Assembly (NCBI GenBank): GCA_030685235.1
Contig: MU839096.1
Location: 186,001 to 250,000 of the forward strand
Direction: 5' to 3'
Length of the DNA stretch: 64,000 nucleotides
Source of the DNA: Copromyces sp. CBS 386.78
Lineage: Eukaryota > Ascomycota > Sordariomycetes > Sordariales > Sordariaceae
Positions within the stretch are counted from its first letter, which is position 1. Each line of letters starts with the position of its first letter. Shown here one piece after another: positions 33,694 through 45,479 of this stretch. A model generated the notes under the pieces. That model did not search any database, was not told where the DNA came from, and worked only from the letters and a program-made list of their open reading frames with translations. A program made the position numbers and the translations under genes.

Positions 33694-34477
33694 TCAACCC
33701 AGCTTTTGCAAATACCCCTGCGCTATCAGACGCTCGACATCTCCTTGCCGGACATAGAATTGACTGTTCTTGGTCAGATTGATCGCCCTTTTAGGCATAT
33801 GTCGGTTAGCCTGGAATGACATGCCATCATATACTCCTCCGTCTATAGCGTAGCTTACCCATATTCGGTTTGGATCTCCCCCGCATCCTTCAGTACTCGA
33901 ACGTCGATGAAGAGGTCCCGTGGGGGTTCAAGACTGCCTGTGAGATCGATATCTGTCCATTGGCCTTTGTAGAGGGCCAACAAATCTCCGAACTGACGAA
34001 AGTAATCCTCTTCCTGGGGGCTCAGACTGCTGGTGGTCCCGCTTCCCTCATTTCCATCCGCCACGCCCTTGGGTGCTCCTGTCGTCTGGCCGGCAAGATC
34101 GAGAACATCGGCTCCATTCCATACCAGCTCCTCGAGCTTGTCTGTTCGTGTTCGGTGATAGGCGAGCAGACAGCGCTTGTTCCTCCGCATAGAAAGGTGG
34201 TTGACCAGCAGCGTGCATGCGGTAGCCTGTTCTGCGGAAGGATCAAAGGACCCCTGAAAAGGTTCGAGTAAGCTGGCGACGTCCTTGTCAAGATCTCGGA
34301 TTTCTCGAGCCACTGCGCGGACAAGCTCGGTCTGGTAAGGTGGAAGATGGCTTAAGTTCTGTGTCCTCTTGGCGTGTTGGACCTGGTGATGGTGTTAGGG
34401 ATTGTGGCCGGTATCCAGGGAGGACGCAGTGAGCTTGTACAAACCAGTTTGTTGCCCAAGTCACCGTACATGGGCAT
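33694..34477 (-). CDS. psf1: GINS complex subunit PSF1
   Basis: Subunit of the GINS tetramer (Sld5-Psf1-Psf2-Psf3), part of the CMG replicative helicase needed to start and move replication forks. Three exons: 34477-34445, 34382-33859 and 33787-33694; introns of 62 bp (GTTTGT...CCAG) and 71 bp (GTAAGC...AAAAG). The joined frame is 651 bp, 216 aa, close to the usual size of about 200-220. The N-terminus MPMYGDLGNKL joins VQHAKRTQNL, the conserved Psf1 start. The helical A domain contains RNKRCLLAYHR, and the C-terminal B-domain piece has YGAINLTKNSQFYVR and DVERLI. The first donor is the less common GTTTGT, but family continuity supports it. Start could be 34477 (MPMYGD) or 34471 (MYGD). Its promoter region faces Hsp78. 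Very sure of identity. Confidence 0.95.
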
Positions 34478-35978
34478 GTTTTCGACTTGGCACAGGTGCC
34501 TTCTCGGACAGTTGAAGACGAAAAGTGTGCTAGTTGGAACTGAGTATGTGTCTATGTGTCGACGCGCCTCAAGTCGCGTCGTTGTCTTAGAAAACGAGTG
34601 AGGCTCAAGGTCTGGATGTGAAACTGTCAATGGCCACTAGCATCAAGCGTTGCTAGGCGGGATAGACGCTACAATTTTTGGCATTCCCCAGCAGTGCGCT
34701 TAAACGCGGGGCGGGCTTCGACCTTCGAGAGGCCATGCACAACCCTAACCCGATACAAGAATGCATAAGGTATGTGAAACCTTCATCCCATTCGCCAACT
34801 GCATCATCATATGTCCCAACTCCCAAGGGCACATTGAGCCGTGCATATTATTTTGCACTGGCATTGGTAACAAGAATAAAAGATTCAGAAAGGGACCTGT
34901 GCAAGGTTTCGCAGTACAGCCCCTCATGTTGGAAATGCCAGAGGCATCAAGACGTCCCATCGAGGGAAACCAGTTCATTGGGGTATGTACAGGAGAATCC
35001 GGACATGTTGCTTGCGTTCTACAGACTTTCGCTACATTCACACAGTCACCGGCATCCAGAATAGGCCTTGAGCAACCGAAGGAAACACCATGTATATTAC
35101 AGCAGAGTCTCACTAATCCGTCAACTTTTGAAGCCAGTAACATACTGAAGCCACTTCCGTGCCCTCTCCAGCAAAATAACGCACCGGATGATCGGTGATG
35201 ATGAGGAGGAAGGGCTCCGTAGGTTGCCAACTCCAACTTCAGCTGAGCTGCTTGATTGGACAAGCACTCGACATGCGCAAAGGCACGACACGACTGTTGA
35301 CTTGTATAGGTTAGCTCGGGAGCAGTAAAGAGTCTCAAGAGATTCAATTTTGAACGAAGTGCCAAAAGGGTCAGAGTCGCACAAATGCTGGTTTCGTCGT
35401 CATTTGCAGAGGTCTTAAGTCTGCTTGGTAACACGGACCAATTCGATCATCATGGAATGGGCGTGGGAGTACCACCGGCCGGTGGGAGTTGTAGGGAAAG
35501 TGAATATCAACCAACATGCCAGAACTTACACTAATAACAGATCATGCCGGAGTAGATGTCCGGTATAACCAGATTTTTTCCCCATCTGAAGCCATTCGCA
35601 ATCACGCCGTTCCGCGCGGCGGTTGCACACGAAGGACCAAAACGGGAAATATTTCATGAGAAGAAAAATTTCCTGGGCCATTAAATATCAACGGTGCACA
35701 GACCACAGGCACAGAAACCCACCGAACTGACCGGGATGGAGTCGAAGCTTCGATAAGATAAGAAGCAACTGAATAATCAGATGGATGACAGCTTCACCCC
35801 AGCTTGCCACTGGAACTTGCGAGAGCTTTCGAGCTCCATCCATGTCAACGGTCAGTGGCACTACGTCAGGGCATATAAACCAAGACATACCTGACCCTCG
35901 GCTCATACTCTCTACAAAAATTGTTGCAATCTAGACTAGTCGCTGCTCTAAAATAAAACACGAATTCGAGTTCTAGAA
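34478..35978. promoter_or_regulatory. Shared divergent promoter region of PSF1 and HSP78
   Basis: About 1.5 kb between the divergent starts of PSF1 (minus) and Hsp78 (plus). Open frames of 130-230 codons overlap on both strands between 34678 and 35434, but they lack ATG starts or any recognisable domain, so I treat them as chance. A heat-shock-element-like inverted pair lies at 35743-35752. Confidence 0.55.
35743..35752 (+). promoter_or_regulatory. Heat-shock-element-like motif upstream of HSP78
   Basis: CGAAGCTTCG contains GAA, two bases, TTC, the minimal inverted pair of a heat-shock element. Only two units are present (a functional element usually has three or more), about 230 bp before the Hsp78 start. 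Suggestive only. Confidence 0.3.
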
Positions 35979-38426
35979 ATGCAAACAAGGCGCCAATTGC
36001 TGTCGACTGCCACTCGGCGCATCAGTGAGGCGTCGAGGGCCTCTCTCCCGCGAACAACACGCCAGTTTCCCCGGGCACCCGCGCTGGGTGCAACTATACC
36101 GGCACTCCATGCCACCCCTCTAGCCAGTGCTCTCCGTCTTCTTCCCACGATAGCGACACGATCATATGCCAATGGCAGACCACACCCTCCAGGCGGTACC
36201 CATCGCATGAACCTCGGGGCCGACGAGGAGAAACCAGCATTGGAACAATACGGTATCGACTTGACAGCCAGAGCACGAGATGGAAAGCTCGATCCCGTCA
36301 TCGGTAGATCGGCCGAAATCCAGAGAACCATCCAAATTCTGTCGCGGAGGACCAAGAACAACCCGGTGCTCATCGGAAATGCCGGTGTCGGCAAGACTGC
36401 CATCCTCGAGGGTCTTGCGCTGGAGATTGTGAAGGGCGCGGTGCCAGAAAGCATCAAGAACAAGAGGGTCATCAGTCTCGATCTCGGATCTCTCATTGCA
36501 GGCGCCAAGTTCAGGGGTGATTTTGAGGAACGGCTGAAGAAGGTCCTGACCGAGGTGCAACAAGCCAACGGAGAGGTTATCCTCTTTATCGACGAGCTCC
36601 ATACTCTCCTTGGTCTCGGAAAGGCCGAAGGCTCTATCGATGCATCGAACCTCCTGAAGCCAGCTCTCTCCAGAGGCGAGCTTCAGTGCTGCGGTGCCAC
36701 CACCTTGGCCGAATATCGTCAGATCGAGAAGGATGTTGCCCTGGCTCGCCGCTTCCAGCCCATCCTTGTCAGCGAGCCGACAGTAGAGGATACCATCAGC
36801 ATCCTACGCGGTATTAAGGAGAAGTACGAAGTTCACCATGGTGTCCGTATCACCGACGGCGCCCTGGTCGCCGCCGCGGCTTATTCCAACCGCTACATCA
36901 CCGACCGTTTCCTTCCCGATAAGGCCATCGACTTGATGGACGAAGCCGCCAGTTCGCTTCGTCTACAGCAAGAAAGCAAGCCCGACGACATCCAACGGTT
37001 GGACCAGAAGATCATGACCATTCAGATCGAGCTGGAAAGTCTACGAAAGGAGAAGGATGTTGCCAGCGTTGAGCGTCGCGAAAAGCTCGAGGCTGACCTA
37101 AAGAAGTTCCAAGATGAAGTCGCCGTGCTGACGGAGAAGTGGGAGAAGGAGAAGGCCGAAATTGACAAGATCAAGCAAACCCAGGCAGAGCTTGACAAAG
37201 CCCGCATCGAATTGGAGCAAGCTCAGAGAACCGGTAACTTCGGCAGGGCTTCGGAGTTGAGGTTTGGCGTCATTCCAAACCTCGAAAAGCAGTTGCCCAA
37301 GGACGGCGAAAGACCTACCGGCAACGACACCCTTATCCACGATTCCGTCACAGCTGATGACATCGCCAACGTCGTCTCCAGAATTACCGGCATTCCGATC
37401 TCCAAGCTATCAAGCGGTCACATGGAGAGACTGATCCACATGGAGGACATCCTCCGCGAATCTGTTCGCGGCCAAGACGAGGCCCTGAAGGCGGTCGCCG
37501 ACGCAGTGAGAATGCAAAGAGCCGGCTTGAGCGGCGAGAATCGCCCCCTGGCATCCTTCTTCTTCCTCGGCCCCACCGGCGTCGGCAAGACCGAGCTATG
37601 CAAGAAGCTCGCCGGCTTCCTCTTCTCGACCGAGTCCGCCGTGGTGCGCTTCGACATGAGCGAGTTCCAAGAGAAGCATACCATCTCGCGCCTGATCGGT
37701 GCTCCCTCCGGCTACGTAGGCTACGAAGACGCCGGCCAGCTGACCGAGGCCGTCCGCCGCAAGCCGTACGCCGTCCTCCTCTTCGACGAGTTCGAGAAGG
37801 CACACCGGGACATCTCGGCCCTGCTCCTTCAAGTCCTCGACGAGGGCTACCTGACCGACGCCCAGGGCCACAAGGTCGACTTCAAGAACACCATCATCGT
37901 GCTCACCTCCAACCTCGGCGCCGACATCCTCGTTGACGCCAACCCCCTGGTCCCCTACAAGGAGACGGAAGACGGCGACATACACCCTGACGTCAAGAAG
38001 GCCGTCATGGACGTCGTTGCATCCCAGTACCCGCCCGAGTTCCTCAACCGCATCGACTCGTTCATCATCTTCAAGCGTCTCGCCCTCGAGGCGCTCAGGG
38101 ATATCGTTGGTATTCGTCTCCGCGAGCTCCAGGAGCGGCTCAACGATCGCCGCATCACGCTCACGGTCCCCGACGAGGTCCGTCAGTGGTTGGCGGAGAG
38201 GGGTTACGATCCCAAGTTTGGCGCTCGTCCGCTTAACCGCCTCATCACAACCGAGATCGGCAATGGGCTTGCGGATAAGATTATTCGTGGACAGATCAAG
38301 ACGGGTGCTAATGCGGTGGTGGAGATCAAGGAGGACAGGAGCGGACTGAATGTCTATGCGAAGCAGCAGGAGCAGCCGCCGGCCGCTGACGGTGAAAGTG
38401 AGGCTCAGGCTGCCGCTGAGGCGTGA
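35979..38426 (+). CDS. hsp78: Mitochondrial ClpB-type disaggregase Hsp78
   Basis: AAA+ chaperone of the mitochondrial matrix that works with mitochondrial Hsp70 to rescue aggregated proteins. Single exon, 815 aa, close to yeast Hsp78 (811). Residues 1-65 are Arg/Ser/Ala-rich without acidic residues apart from one Glu, ending RSYANG, a typical matrix targeting presequence. As in other Hsp78 proteins the ClpB N-domain is missing and the protein goes straight into AAA-1 (GNAGVGKT, about 133-140; VILFIDELH). A coiled-coil middle domain lies at about 335-450, then AAA-2 (GPTGVGKTE, about 531-539; [11 protein letters not shown]; arginine-finger segment EFLNRIDSF) and the [13 protein letters not shown] sensor-2 region. 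The tail is Ala/Glu/Gln-rich. The first ATG is the start (AGAAATGCAA). All ATPase motifs are intact. Very sure. Confidence 0.97.
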   Translation: MQTRRQLLSTATRRISEASRASLPRTTRQFPRAPALGATIPALHATPLASALRLLPTIATRSYANGRPHPPGGTHRMNLGADEEKPALEQYGIDLTARARDGKLDPVIGRSAEIQRTIQILSRRTKNNPVLIGNAGVGKTAILEGLALEIVKGAVPESIKNKRVISLDLGSLIAGAKFRGDFEERLKKVLTEVQQANGEVILFIDELHTLLGLGKAEGSIDASNLLKPALSRGELQCCGATTLAEYRQIEKDVALARRFQPILVSEPTVEDTISILRGIKEKYEVHHGVRITDGALVAAAAYSNRYITDRFLPDKAIDLMDEAASSLRLQQESKPDDIQRLDQKIMTIQIELESLRKEKDVASVERREKLEADLKKFQDEVAVLTEKWEKEKAEIDKIKQTQAELDKARIELEQAQRTGNFGRASELRFGVIPNLEKQLPKDGERPTGNDTLIHDSVTADDIANVVSRITGIPISKLSSGHMERLIHMEDILRESVRGQDEALKAVADAVRMQRAGLSGENRPLASFFFLGPTGVGKTELCKKLAGFLFSTESAVVRFDMSEFQEKHTISRLIGAPSGYVGYEDAGQLTEAVRRKPYAVLLFDEFEKAHRDISALLLQVLDEGYLTDAQGHKVDFKNTIIVLTSNLGADILVDANPLVPYKETEDGDIHPDVKKAVMDVVASQYPPEFLNRIDSFIIFKRLALEALRDIVGIRLRELQERLNDRRITLTVPDEVRQWLAERGYDPKFGARPLNRLITTEIGNGLADKIIRGQIKTGANAVVEIKEDRSGLNVYAKQQEQPPAADGESEAQAAAEA

Positions 38427-39120
38427 AGTGGTTGATGCTGCTGATCTGGTTACAGGTTGATATTGACGAGGAGCTGTCTTTACTCGCCAGTTGTATCTTC
38501 CTTGCACCTTGTTTGTTACACTTATTCTCCTCTTTTGTTGCATTGCATGGTTATGGGCCGGGTAACAGGACGTTGGAAGGCATTGGGAGGGTGGTCATTT
38601 ATGGTTCCGGGTTGATGGATGCATATAGTATATGTGTGTCTAAATATGAACAATACATGTCGTACAATGGACTATACGGAGAGCATTTCCCAGGATGTAT
38701 TCTATATGACCAGTTGCAGTGATTTTGATCTGTTATTCTTGAGACCTACCCATTCTATCTCCACCGATACCGGCTACATCATCGCATAAAACGAGATGCT
38801 TCAGCTCAGCTCACGGCATCATGTTGGTCCGTCAGATGCGCTCTCTAGTGGTGAGTCAAACACAGTTCCGAGCCATGCCTTCTGAGATTAGCCACGGCTC
38901 GTCGGTTGTAACAGAAAGGGCGCTAAAGACCGCATGTTTACGCTCTAAGATTATCGTCGTCAAAGTACACAGAAGAGTCCCATCATTGGCATCGACGCAG
39001 AAAATCATGGCACAAGCAACATTGTCTAGAGGTGTCTTTGAATTATTCGATGATCCCCCTACTCTCTGCGGTCTTCGTTGGTCAAGCTGATAGGTGATAT
39101 TACGCGTCAAGAAAAATACC
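38427..39120. other. 3' flank of HSP78
   Basis: Probable 3' UTR of Hsp78 and spacer. Frames up to about 100 codons show no domain. Nothing else recognisable. Confidence 0.6.
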
Positions 39121-39151
39121 AAAAAAGGATGTCGCGAACAAGATTCGAACC
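39121..39151 (-). promoter_or_regulatory. B-box match and T-run downstream of U6
   Basis: On the minus strand GGTTCGAATC (39151-39142) fits the Pol III B-box consensus and is followed by a six-T run (39126-39121). It lies about 120 bp beyond the U6 terminator, the same arrangement and nearly the same distance as the downstream B block of yeast SNR6. No tRNA can be folded here: the 3' acceptor-like TCGCGAC has no partner upstream. Confidence 0.6.
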
Positions 39152-39275
39152 CTCCACCTCCCGGCCTCAGCCAACAAGATGGTCTAGGAAGCCGGCCCTA
39201 TTTATCATTCTGCGCACCTTGACGGGCATTGCATACGATAAAGAGGTACCTGTTGGCATCAGAAAAAATATACAA

Positions 39276-39435
39276 AAAAATTGGTAGCGTCTCTTTGAGT
39301 AGCGTGTCATCCTTAGTGCAGGGGCCATGCTAATCTTCTCTGTATCGTTTCAACTGTTGATTTTGTTAGCATCACATCATACCGCTTGACTACGGGACCT
39401 GGAAAGCTTACATTGACCAAATTGCCCCGAAGGGC
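39276..39435 (-). ncRNA. U6: U6 spliceosomal snRNA, split by a 58-bp intron
   Basis: Catalytic snRNA of the spliceosome. Exon 1 is about 39435-39412: a 5' stem-loop GCCC-TTCG-GGGC followed by AATTTGGTCAAT. The intron 39411-39354 starts GTAAGC, has a TGCTAAC branch site and ends CAACAG. Exon 2 is 39353 to about 39276: TTGAAACGAT, then ACAGAGA (39343-39337), GATTAGCATGG with the AGC triad, CCCCTGCACTAAGGATGACAC of the internal stem-loop, and a 3' tail ending at seven T (39280-39274). Splicing gives ATTTGGTCAATTTGAAAC, which is the U6 sequence known from yeast. Mature length is about 102 nt. A TATA box lies 25-31 bp upstream, and an A-box match lies inside the intron. The exact 5' end is set by analogy with the S. 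pombe stem. Identity is certain; intron borders are very likely. Confidence 0.96.
39382..39392 (-). promoter_or_regulatory. A-box match inside the U6 intron
   Basis: Minus-strand TAGTCAAGCGG (39392-39382) fits the TRGYNNARNGG A-box form and sits in a tRNA-5'-half-like context (GTCCCGTAGTCAAGCGGT). The exonic position that acts as the A block in yeast U6 reads GGGCAATTTGG here, a poorer match. Confidence 0.55.
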
Positions 39436-39459
39436 GAAAGTGCAAGCAAAGCCTACCCC

Positions 39460-39466
39460 TTATAAG
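39460..39466 (-). promoter_or_regulatory. TATA box of the U6 gene
   Basis: Minus-strand CTTATAA at 39466-39460, 25-31 bp upstream of the inferred U6 5' end, where Pol III TFIIIB positions itself on U6 genes. Confidence 0.75.
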
Positions 39467-39572
39467 CCCGGGTTTAGGGGGCCTCTGCACCTGTAGCGCA
39501 CGTTGGGCAGAAGCTACAGCGCACTCTTGCCCGTGCCGCCTGCAGCTGGCGATCGGCCTGTGCACCTGTAAC

Positions 39573-39746
39573 TGTTAGATTGTAGGGTGGAGATTTCGAC
39601 TAGATGAGGCGAGTCCCAATCACTTGATTAAGGTCTTAGCATTTCCGGGATACCCGAGCACCCCCTAGACCTTCTGGAGCGGATCAATCACACAGCTAGT
39701 TTCTAAATAGTTCAATTAACTAGATTACATACTAATAAATCTGATA
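39573..39746 (+). repeat. Left LTR of the Copia element
   Basis: Starts TGTTAGATTG and ends CTGATA (CTGACA before mutation, as in the right copy). Identical in length, 174 bp, to the right LTR. Confidence 0.95.
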
Positions 39747-41264
39747 ATTAATAGTCTAATACGCGCATTACCTATCAATACGACGATTAGCATTACGAAA
39801 TTAATAATTAACTAAACGATACAATATTTCTTTTAAAGATTAGTAATAATACTAAGGAGAATATCGCCTACTTTAAAAATAGCGATAATTAGATCCGTTG
39901 GGAGCTTATACTTTAGTTAAAATGTAATTCGGATACTCTTAAAAATTAGATCTAAAGTAAGATTAAAAGACCTATAGTACCGAAATAATTTAATTTTAAT
40001 TAATACCCTATTATTAAAGAAGTAAAGGTACGGATTAAAGCTGTTAAAATCGAATTTAATAATTTTAATAACGGAATTGTCGTTTAAATTAATTTAAACG
40101 AAGTAATTTAAAGAACTCCTCCTACCGAACTTAAAGAATATAATAAAATAATTTTTAATACCTTCGTTACTAAAGTGGATCTCCTTAATAAAGAGCTTAT
40201 CAAGTTGGAGTTTACGCTCTATCCCAATAAAAAAAAGGATTGGAAGGAATTCGTAGCTGGCAATAAGGCCGTACGTACTTAAATGAGATTATTAATTAAT
40301 TATAGTCTATAAAATAGTACTATAAAAGAGGAATAGGAGATTAATAAATAATATAAAAGATTTAAGACTATAATTAATTATAAGGTAATCGATAAGTAAA
40401 TAATTAGAGCCCGGAAACAATATTAAGAAGCTGTTACCGTACTTACGAAGGAATTTAAGAATTAGAATAATTAGTTTTAAACTTAGTTTACCGCAATAAA
40501 TAATAATTAAATAATAGGTATTAGAGAGATTAAAATCCTTAATTCCTAATATATCGATTTTATTAATATAATTAAAATCGTACGCCTTAAATAATATAAA
40601 GGTATTTAGAAATTTAATAAGGAGATAGCCGTTAGGATTCTTACTTTTATAGAGGTATATAAGGATTTTAAGAAATACAGTATTGATTCTATACGATATA
40701 AGGTAATTTTTAAAGGAGGATATTACGGTACTTTTAGCGCTAGTAAAATTAGTATTGAATTTAATAGTTAGAGATTTACACCTAGTAATAACTACGAAAA
40801 AAATATTTACGATAAGGATATTCGTTAAAAAGGTAAGAATAATAAGAAGCTTACGGGCATTAAGCCTAAAGGTACTATATTTAGGAAAAGAAAGTATTAA
40901 TTAGATACATTTAAACCCTAAACGCGTAAGAGATTTAGTCTCCTTATATATAGAATATACGAAAAATCCTTATATACCTTTAAGGAATATTAGTATATTA
41001 ATTTAAACGTTAAACCTAAGAGGGTTATTAAACTAAACCCTTATACCCGTCGTATTATTAAAGAAAATTTCGTAAAAAATTTAGAGTTTGCTAAAGAAGT
41101 AGAGCGTATTATAATCGAAAATAGCGGAGAGGAGAAAATATTTGAGAAATAAGAAAATACGTAATTATTCGACGTAAGTTATAATATTATTTGTAAAACG
41201 ACCTTTTAAGTTAGTGGGGCGTATTAAATTGGGGAGGAGATTTACCCCTTTAAGAATTTAGCGA

Positions 41265-44200
41265 TTTTCGATTTTGGTAATTCGCTTTATATTTTTAATA
41301 AAATTATTCGTTTCCTTTACTTTTATTATATTAATTTAGATGATTATATATAGGTTAGAGATACCTAGGTAGCGATTAAAGGGTTTAGGGAGGTTAACGT
41401 TGTTATTAGAGGAAAGAACGGTCTTCTAAAACTACGGTTAAAAGAGGTCGCCTTTTACCCTAATTTCGCTATTAATTTCGTTTTTTATATTTAATTACGA
41501 AGGTAGGGTTTCTATTAGGATTATCGCCCTCCTAATAATTATTTAAGGAAAGTTAATAGATTATTCTTTTATTATTTAAATATTATTTATAATTAAACGG
41601 TTATAGAAATTATTTCCCTTTTGTTTACTAGAACTTTATTCGTAATATATCGATACGAAATTACCTTTTATATTCGATGCCCGTTTAAATAAATAGTAGA
41701 TATTTAGTATTTATAATTCGGGTATTTAAAATTATAAATATTCGATTATTTATAAAATATTAATAGGGTACGGATTTGCAGTATATTATTAATTAAATAT
41801 AATACGTATACTATAATAAAGATTAAGTAATAGGTTTACTATATATTTAAAGACCGCGGCTATAGATTAGGGGAAAGATTCGTAGCGGACTTCTTCGAAT
41901 TTAATAAAGGAAGTAATAAGGTTAAATATTTCTTCTTTATTATATACTACTAGTCGGGTTATATTTGGGATTACTATTTATTTAATTATTAAGTAGTTAT
42001 TATCGCTATTATACTAATATCCTATATTAATATATTTAAATAGAAGTATAATATTAATATTAAAATTTTCGAATTCGATAACGAATTTATAAATAATGAA
42101 ATCTAATAAAGGTTATTATAATGAGGAACGATAATTAAACCCTCTATTCCTAATATATAAATATAAAATAGTAGAATAAAGTATTTAAGGGGTATAATTA
42201 AAGAAAGATATAATACTATATTAATAAATTCCAAATTTCTAATCGATTTATAGCTAGAGATTACTACTATAATTATTTATTTTATTAATAAATCCCCTTA
42301 GTACCTTTATAATTGGAAATTTCTATTTAAACGGTTTTATACCTATATTACTCAATAATATAGTTATTAAGAAGTATATAAATTAAATCTAAGTTACTTT
42401 AAAGTTGATAGTTATAAGGCCTTTATAATAATAAATACTATTTAAAAGAAAGAGAAGCGGTATTAAAAATATTTATTTAAAGTATAGATAGGGTTTTTTA
42501 TTAATTATTTAGCGACTTCTATTTACTATATATAGAATCCGTATATAAACTGGATTATTTAAATTAGAGATATGATTTTTAACGAAGAGATTACGTATAA
42601 TTTAAATTTTAAGAAGCTAAAAGAAGATTTGTAAATTAGTAGCGAGGAGTTAGCGGACTTACTTAGTAAATTCGACGAGCTATATAATTAATCTTCGGGG
42701 GTATTCGAATTATTAGAGAAAGAAGGCTATAATTTACAAAATAATATTAATAACGGTAATATTAAATTATTATTATTAAGCTTCCTAAATAGAAATTACG
42801 AATATAATTAAAATATTTCCTAGGAGGAGGATAGTTAATCATAAAAAGGAGTTAATCCGTACTATAATTTAAATAAGATATTTATTAAATATATTATAGG
42901 TACGTATCCGTCGCTTCTATTAACCCCGCCGGCAATACTTAACGTAAATTATATAATAGACCGAATAATTTATAAATATTTGTATTAATAAAAACCTTAG
43001 GAAGCTATATTCAACGTTAGGAGACTATTTTAATTAGTTTTTAAGATAATAGGGAAAATTATTATTAAAATAGAAATATATTAGTTAATTATAAAACTAG
43101 GCCGATTTAATAGAGTTTATCGACGAGATTTACCCCTTATATTTAAATATTATAGCGATCTAGATAATTACTCGCTAGGCTAACTCTTTAAAGAAGTAAA
43201 AAAGGCCTATTTATAGACTTATAAAAATATAAAGACGTAGATTAAAGTTAGTAGGGATATACCGCAGTTACGAAGCAAATGAATTCTCGACTATATATAG
43301 GTATATATTTATAAATTCAATAAAAACAGGACGTTTAATAAATATAAAATATAATTCGTTATAAAAAATAATTAATAAAGTAAGAATAATATAGATACGT
43401 ACGCTTCTACCCTAGTAAGGACATTATTTAGATTTATTATTACTCGCGCCGCTAAATTCAACCTTAAATTAATTTAGTATAACGCAGTTAATACTTTTGT
43501 TAACGTATATTTTAATAAGGAGATCTATATACGTATACCTCCCGAGTATTAAATCCCTAGTAAAATTCTCAAATTAATTAAAGTATTATATAGTCTACGA
43601 CGAGTATTTCTATTATAGTAAAGGGAGTTCAACGGTACGTTTAAATCTATAAGCTTTAAAATAATCTTTAAAAATCCGTATATTATAAAGAAGAATAGTA
43701 TCTTTATACTCTACTATATTAATAATATTGTATTTATATTTAATAAAAGTAAAATAGAAGAGGTTAATAAATATATTGTAGAACTATAGTCGAAATATTA
43801 CTTTATAGGAGGAAACGAATTCTAATAGTTTCTAGGCATTGAAATTATTTATAATCGAGATTAGAAAAAGATTTAACTATTATAGGAAGCTTATATCGAG
43901 AAAATCTCTAAACTATTCAAATTTAATTTTTAACCTATTCTAATACTTATAGGGTATATAGAATTAATCCTTTACGAAGGTACTACTAATTACGTAGAAA
44001 TCCGCTCCTACTAAATTAACGTAGGGTTATTACTATATATAACGGTTAATATTCGACTAAATATTATATTCCTAATAAATAAATTAATACAATATAATTA
44101 TAATCCTAGTCTAACCTATTTAATAGTTAGCGAGAAGGTAATATAATATTTTCGAACTACCAAAATTTAAATATTATATTTCGGCGGTAGCGACCGATTA

Positions 44201-44664
44201 GAAATAATTTTAAATACTTTGTTTATAAATAATTTAAGCAATTGAAAGAGTTTATAAGGTTTTATAATTAAGTTCTATAGTAATTTAATCTACTAAGGTA
44301 TAATTAAATAGACCGCTATCGCAACTTTAATAATAGAAGTAGAATTATACGTAATTAAAAGGGTAGCTAAGGAAACCCTATTTATAATGTAATTAATATC
44401 CGCTCTAAGGGTAAAACTATTGGAAAATCCTATCCCTATTTTATAATACGATAATAAGTAGATTATTAAGGCGTTTATAAAGGAGACCCCTACTTTTAGT
44501 ATTAAGATGAGATATATAAATATTTATAGATATTAGTTGAGGGAAGAGATCTTTACTAAGAAGACGTTTAAAATCGAATATTTGGATATGAAATTAATAT
44601 TAGTAAATAAATTAATAAAAATACTGGATATTCTAAAGTATAGGAGGTTTAGAAAGCTTCTAGG
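41265..44664 (+). pseudogene. Degraded Copia pol (protease, integrase, RT, RNase H)
   Basis: Plus-strand conceptual reading with many stops. Recognisable in order: a protease active-site remnant near 41265; integrase-core pieces near 41900-42100; the RT entry segment ending in a YSLRR-type motif near 43590 (family: YGLRQ); a RT palm remnant YINNIVF near 43720 (family: YVDDI); and RNase H near 44400-44660. Each change fits C-to-T or G-to-A. It is cut at 44664 by the Gypsy insertion within the last codons of RNase H. Non-functional. Confidence 0.85.
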
Positions 44665-44921
44665 TGTGAAAGCGTGATCCTACGAGAGATACGACTGCAA
44701 GACTAGGAGCCATAAATTAAAGTAATATTAAGTGTAAAGAAGAAAGGGAAGCTGTCAAACGAAGGCATTGTAAACTCGGACCTATAAGTCGGTTCTGCTA
44801 TTCGTAACCGCCTTCCCTATTTAATACTCTATCGATAAAAACGTATTCCTTCTATCCGATGTATTATAGTCAATTGCCCAGTAGCCGGTCCTCTAGTAGT
44901 CTATCCAGCTATACTATAATA
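44665..44921 (-). repeat. Left-hand LTR of Gypsy A
   Basis: Starts TGTGAAAGCGTG, ends TATACTATAATA; 257 bp, matching the copy at 60019-60275 with transition-type differences. Confidence 0.95.
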
Positions 44922-45479
44922 TTACCCCCCCTTCGGAAAGAAGGCTTAACCCCAGAGCCGAAAAGAAATAATTGAAAGTTAACATGAGATGAAAGGCAAA
45001 TGCCAATTATATAAAAGGATTGAATGGTATATGAACCCATTATAACGGTTGGTCCAATCTATTGTATTGCAATGAAAGTTGCGCATGCCAGGAAAGTAAA
45101 AACTCTATGCGCCGAAAAAAAAAAAAAAGTAAAAAAAAATTTCCCCCTATTAGATTCGAATAAACTGCTTCCCCGGTAGAGGATAAATGCCATCGGACGA
45201 CAGTATATTCTTATTAACGATATAGACTATTATACTATACCGCTACACTATATAACCGTCGCTACAGTCTATTTTATAATAGTATAACTACTTCTCCCCC
45301 TTATTAACTACATCGCCGCATTTTCTTACCTTTCTTCGTTCCCTCTACTAGTAGGTTATCCTCTTTGTAGTCCTTCGCGATTAATCCGTTCTCTATCGTT
45401 TTCAACTATATTACTAGCCTCTTTAGCAGCCTAAGCTTCTCTTTATTCGCTAGGTTATTATAATATTCTTTTAATTTTA

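Noticed and set aside
34678..35434. Long overlapping frames on both strands between PSF1 and HSP78 (128-229 codons)
   Set aside because: Three frames are open at once. The longest (minus) opens at GTG rather than ATG, and none shows domain-like sequence or splice support.
39121..39200. tRNA gene on the minus strand (TTCGAATC arm followed by a T run)
   Set aside because: The T-arm pairs poorly and the 3' acceptor-like TCGCGAC has no complementary 5' half upstream. Its position fits a downstream U6 B box better.
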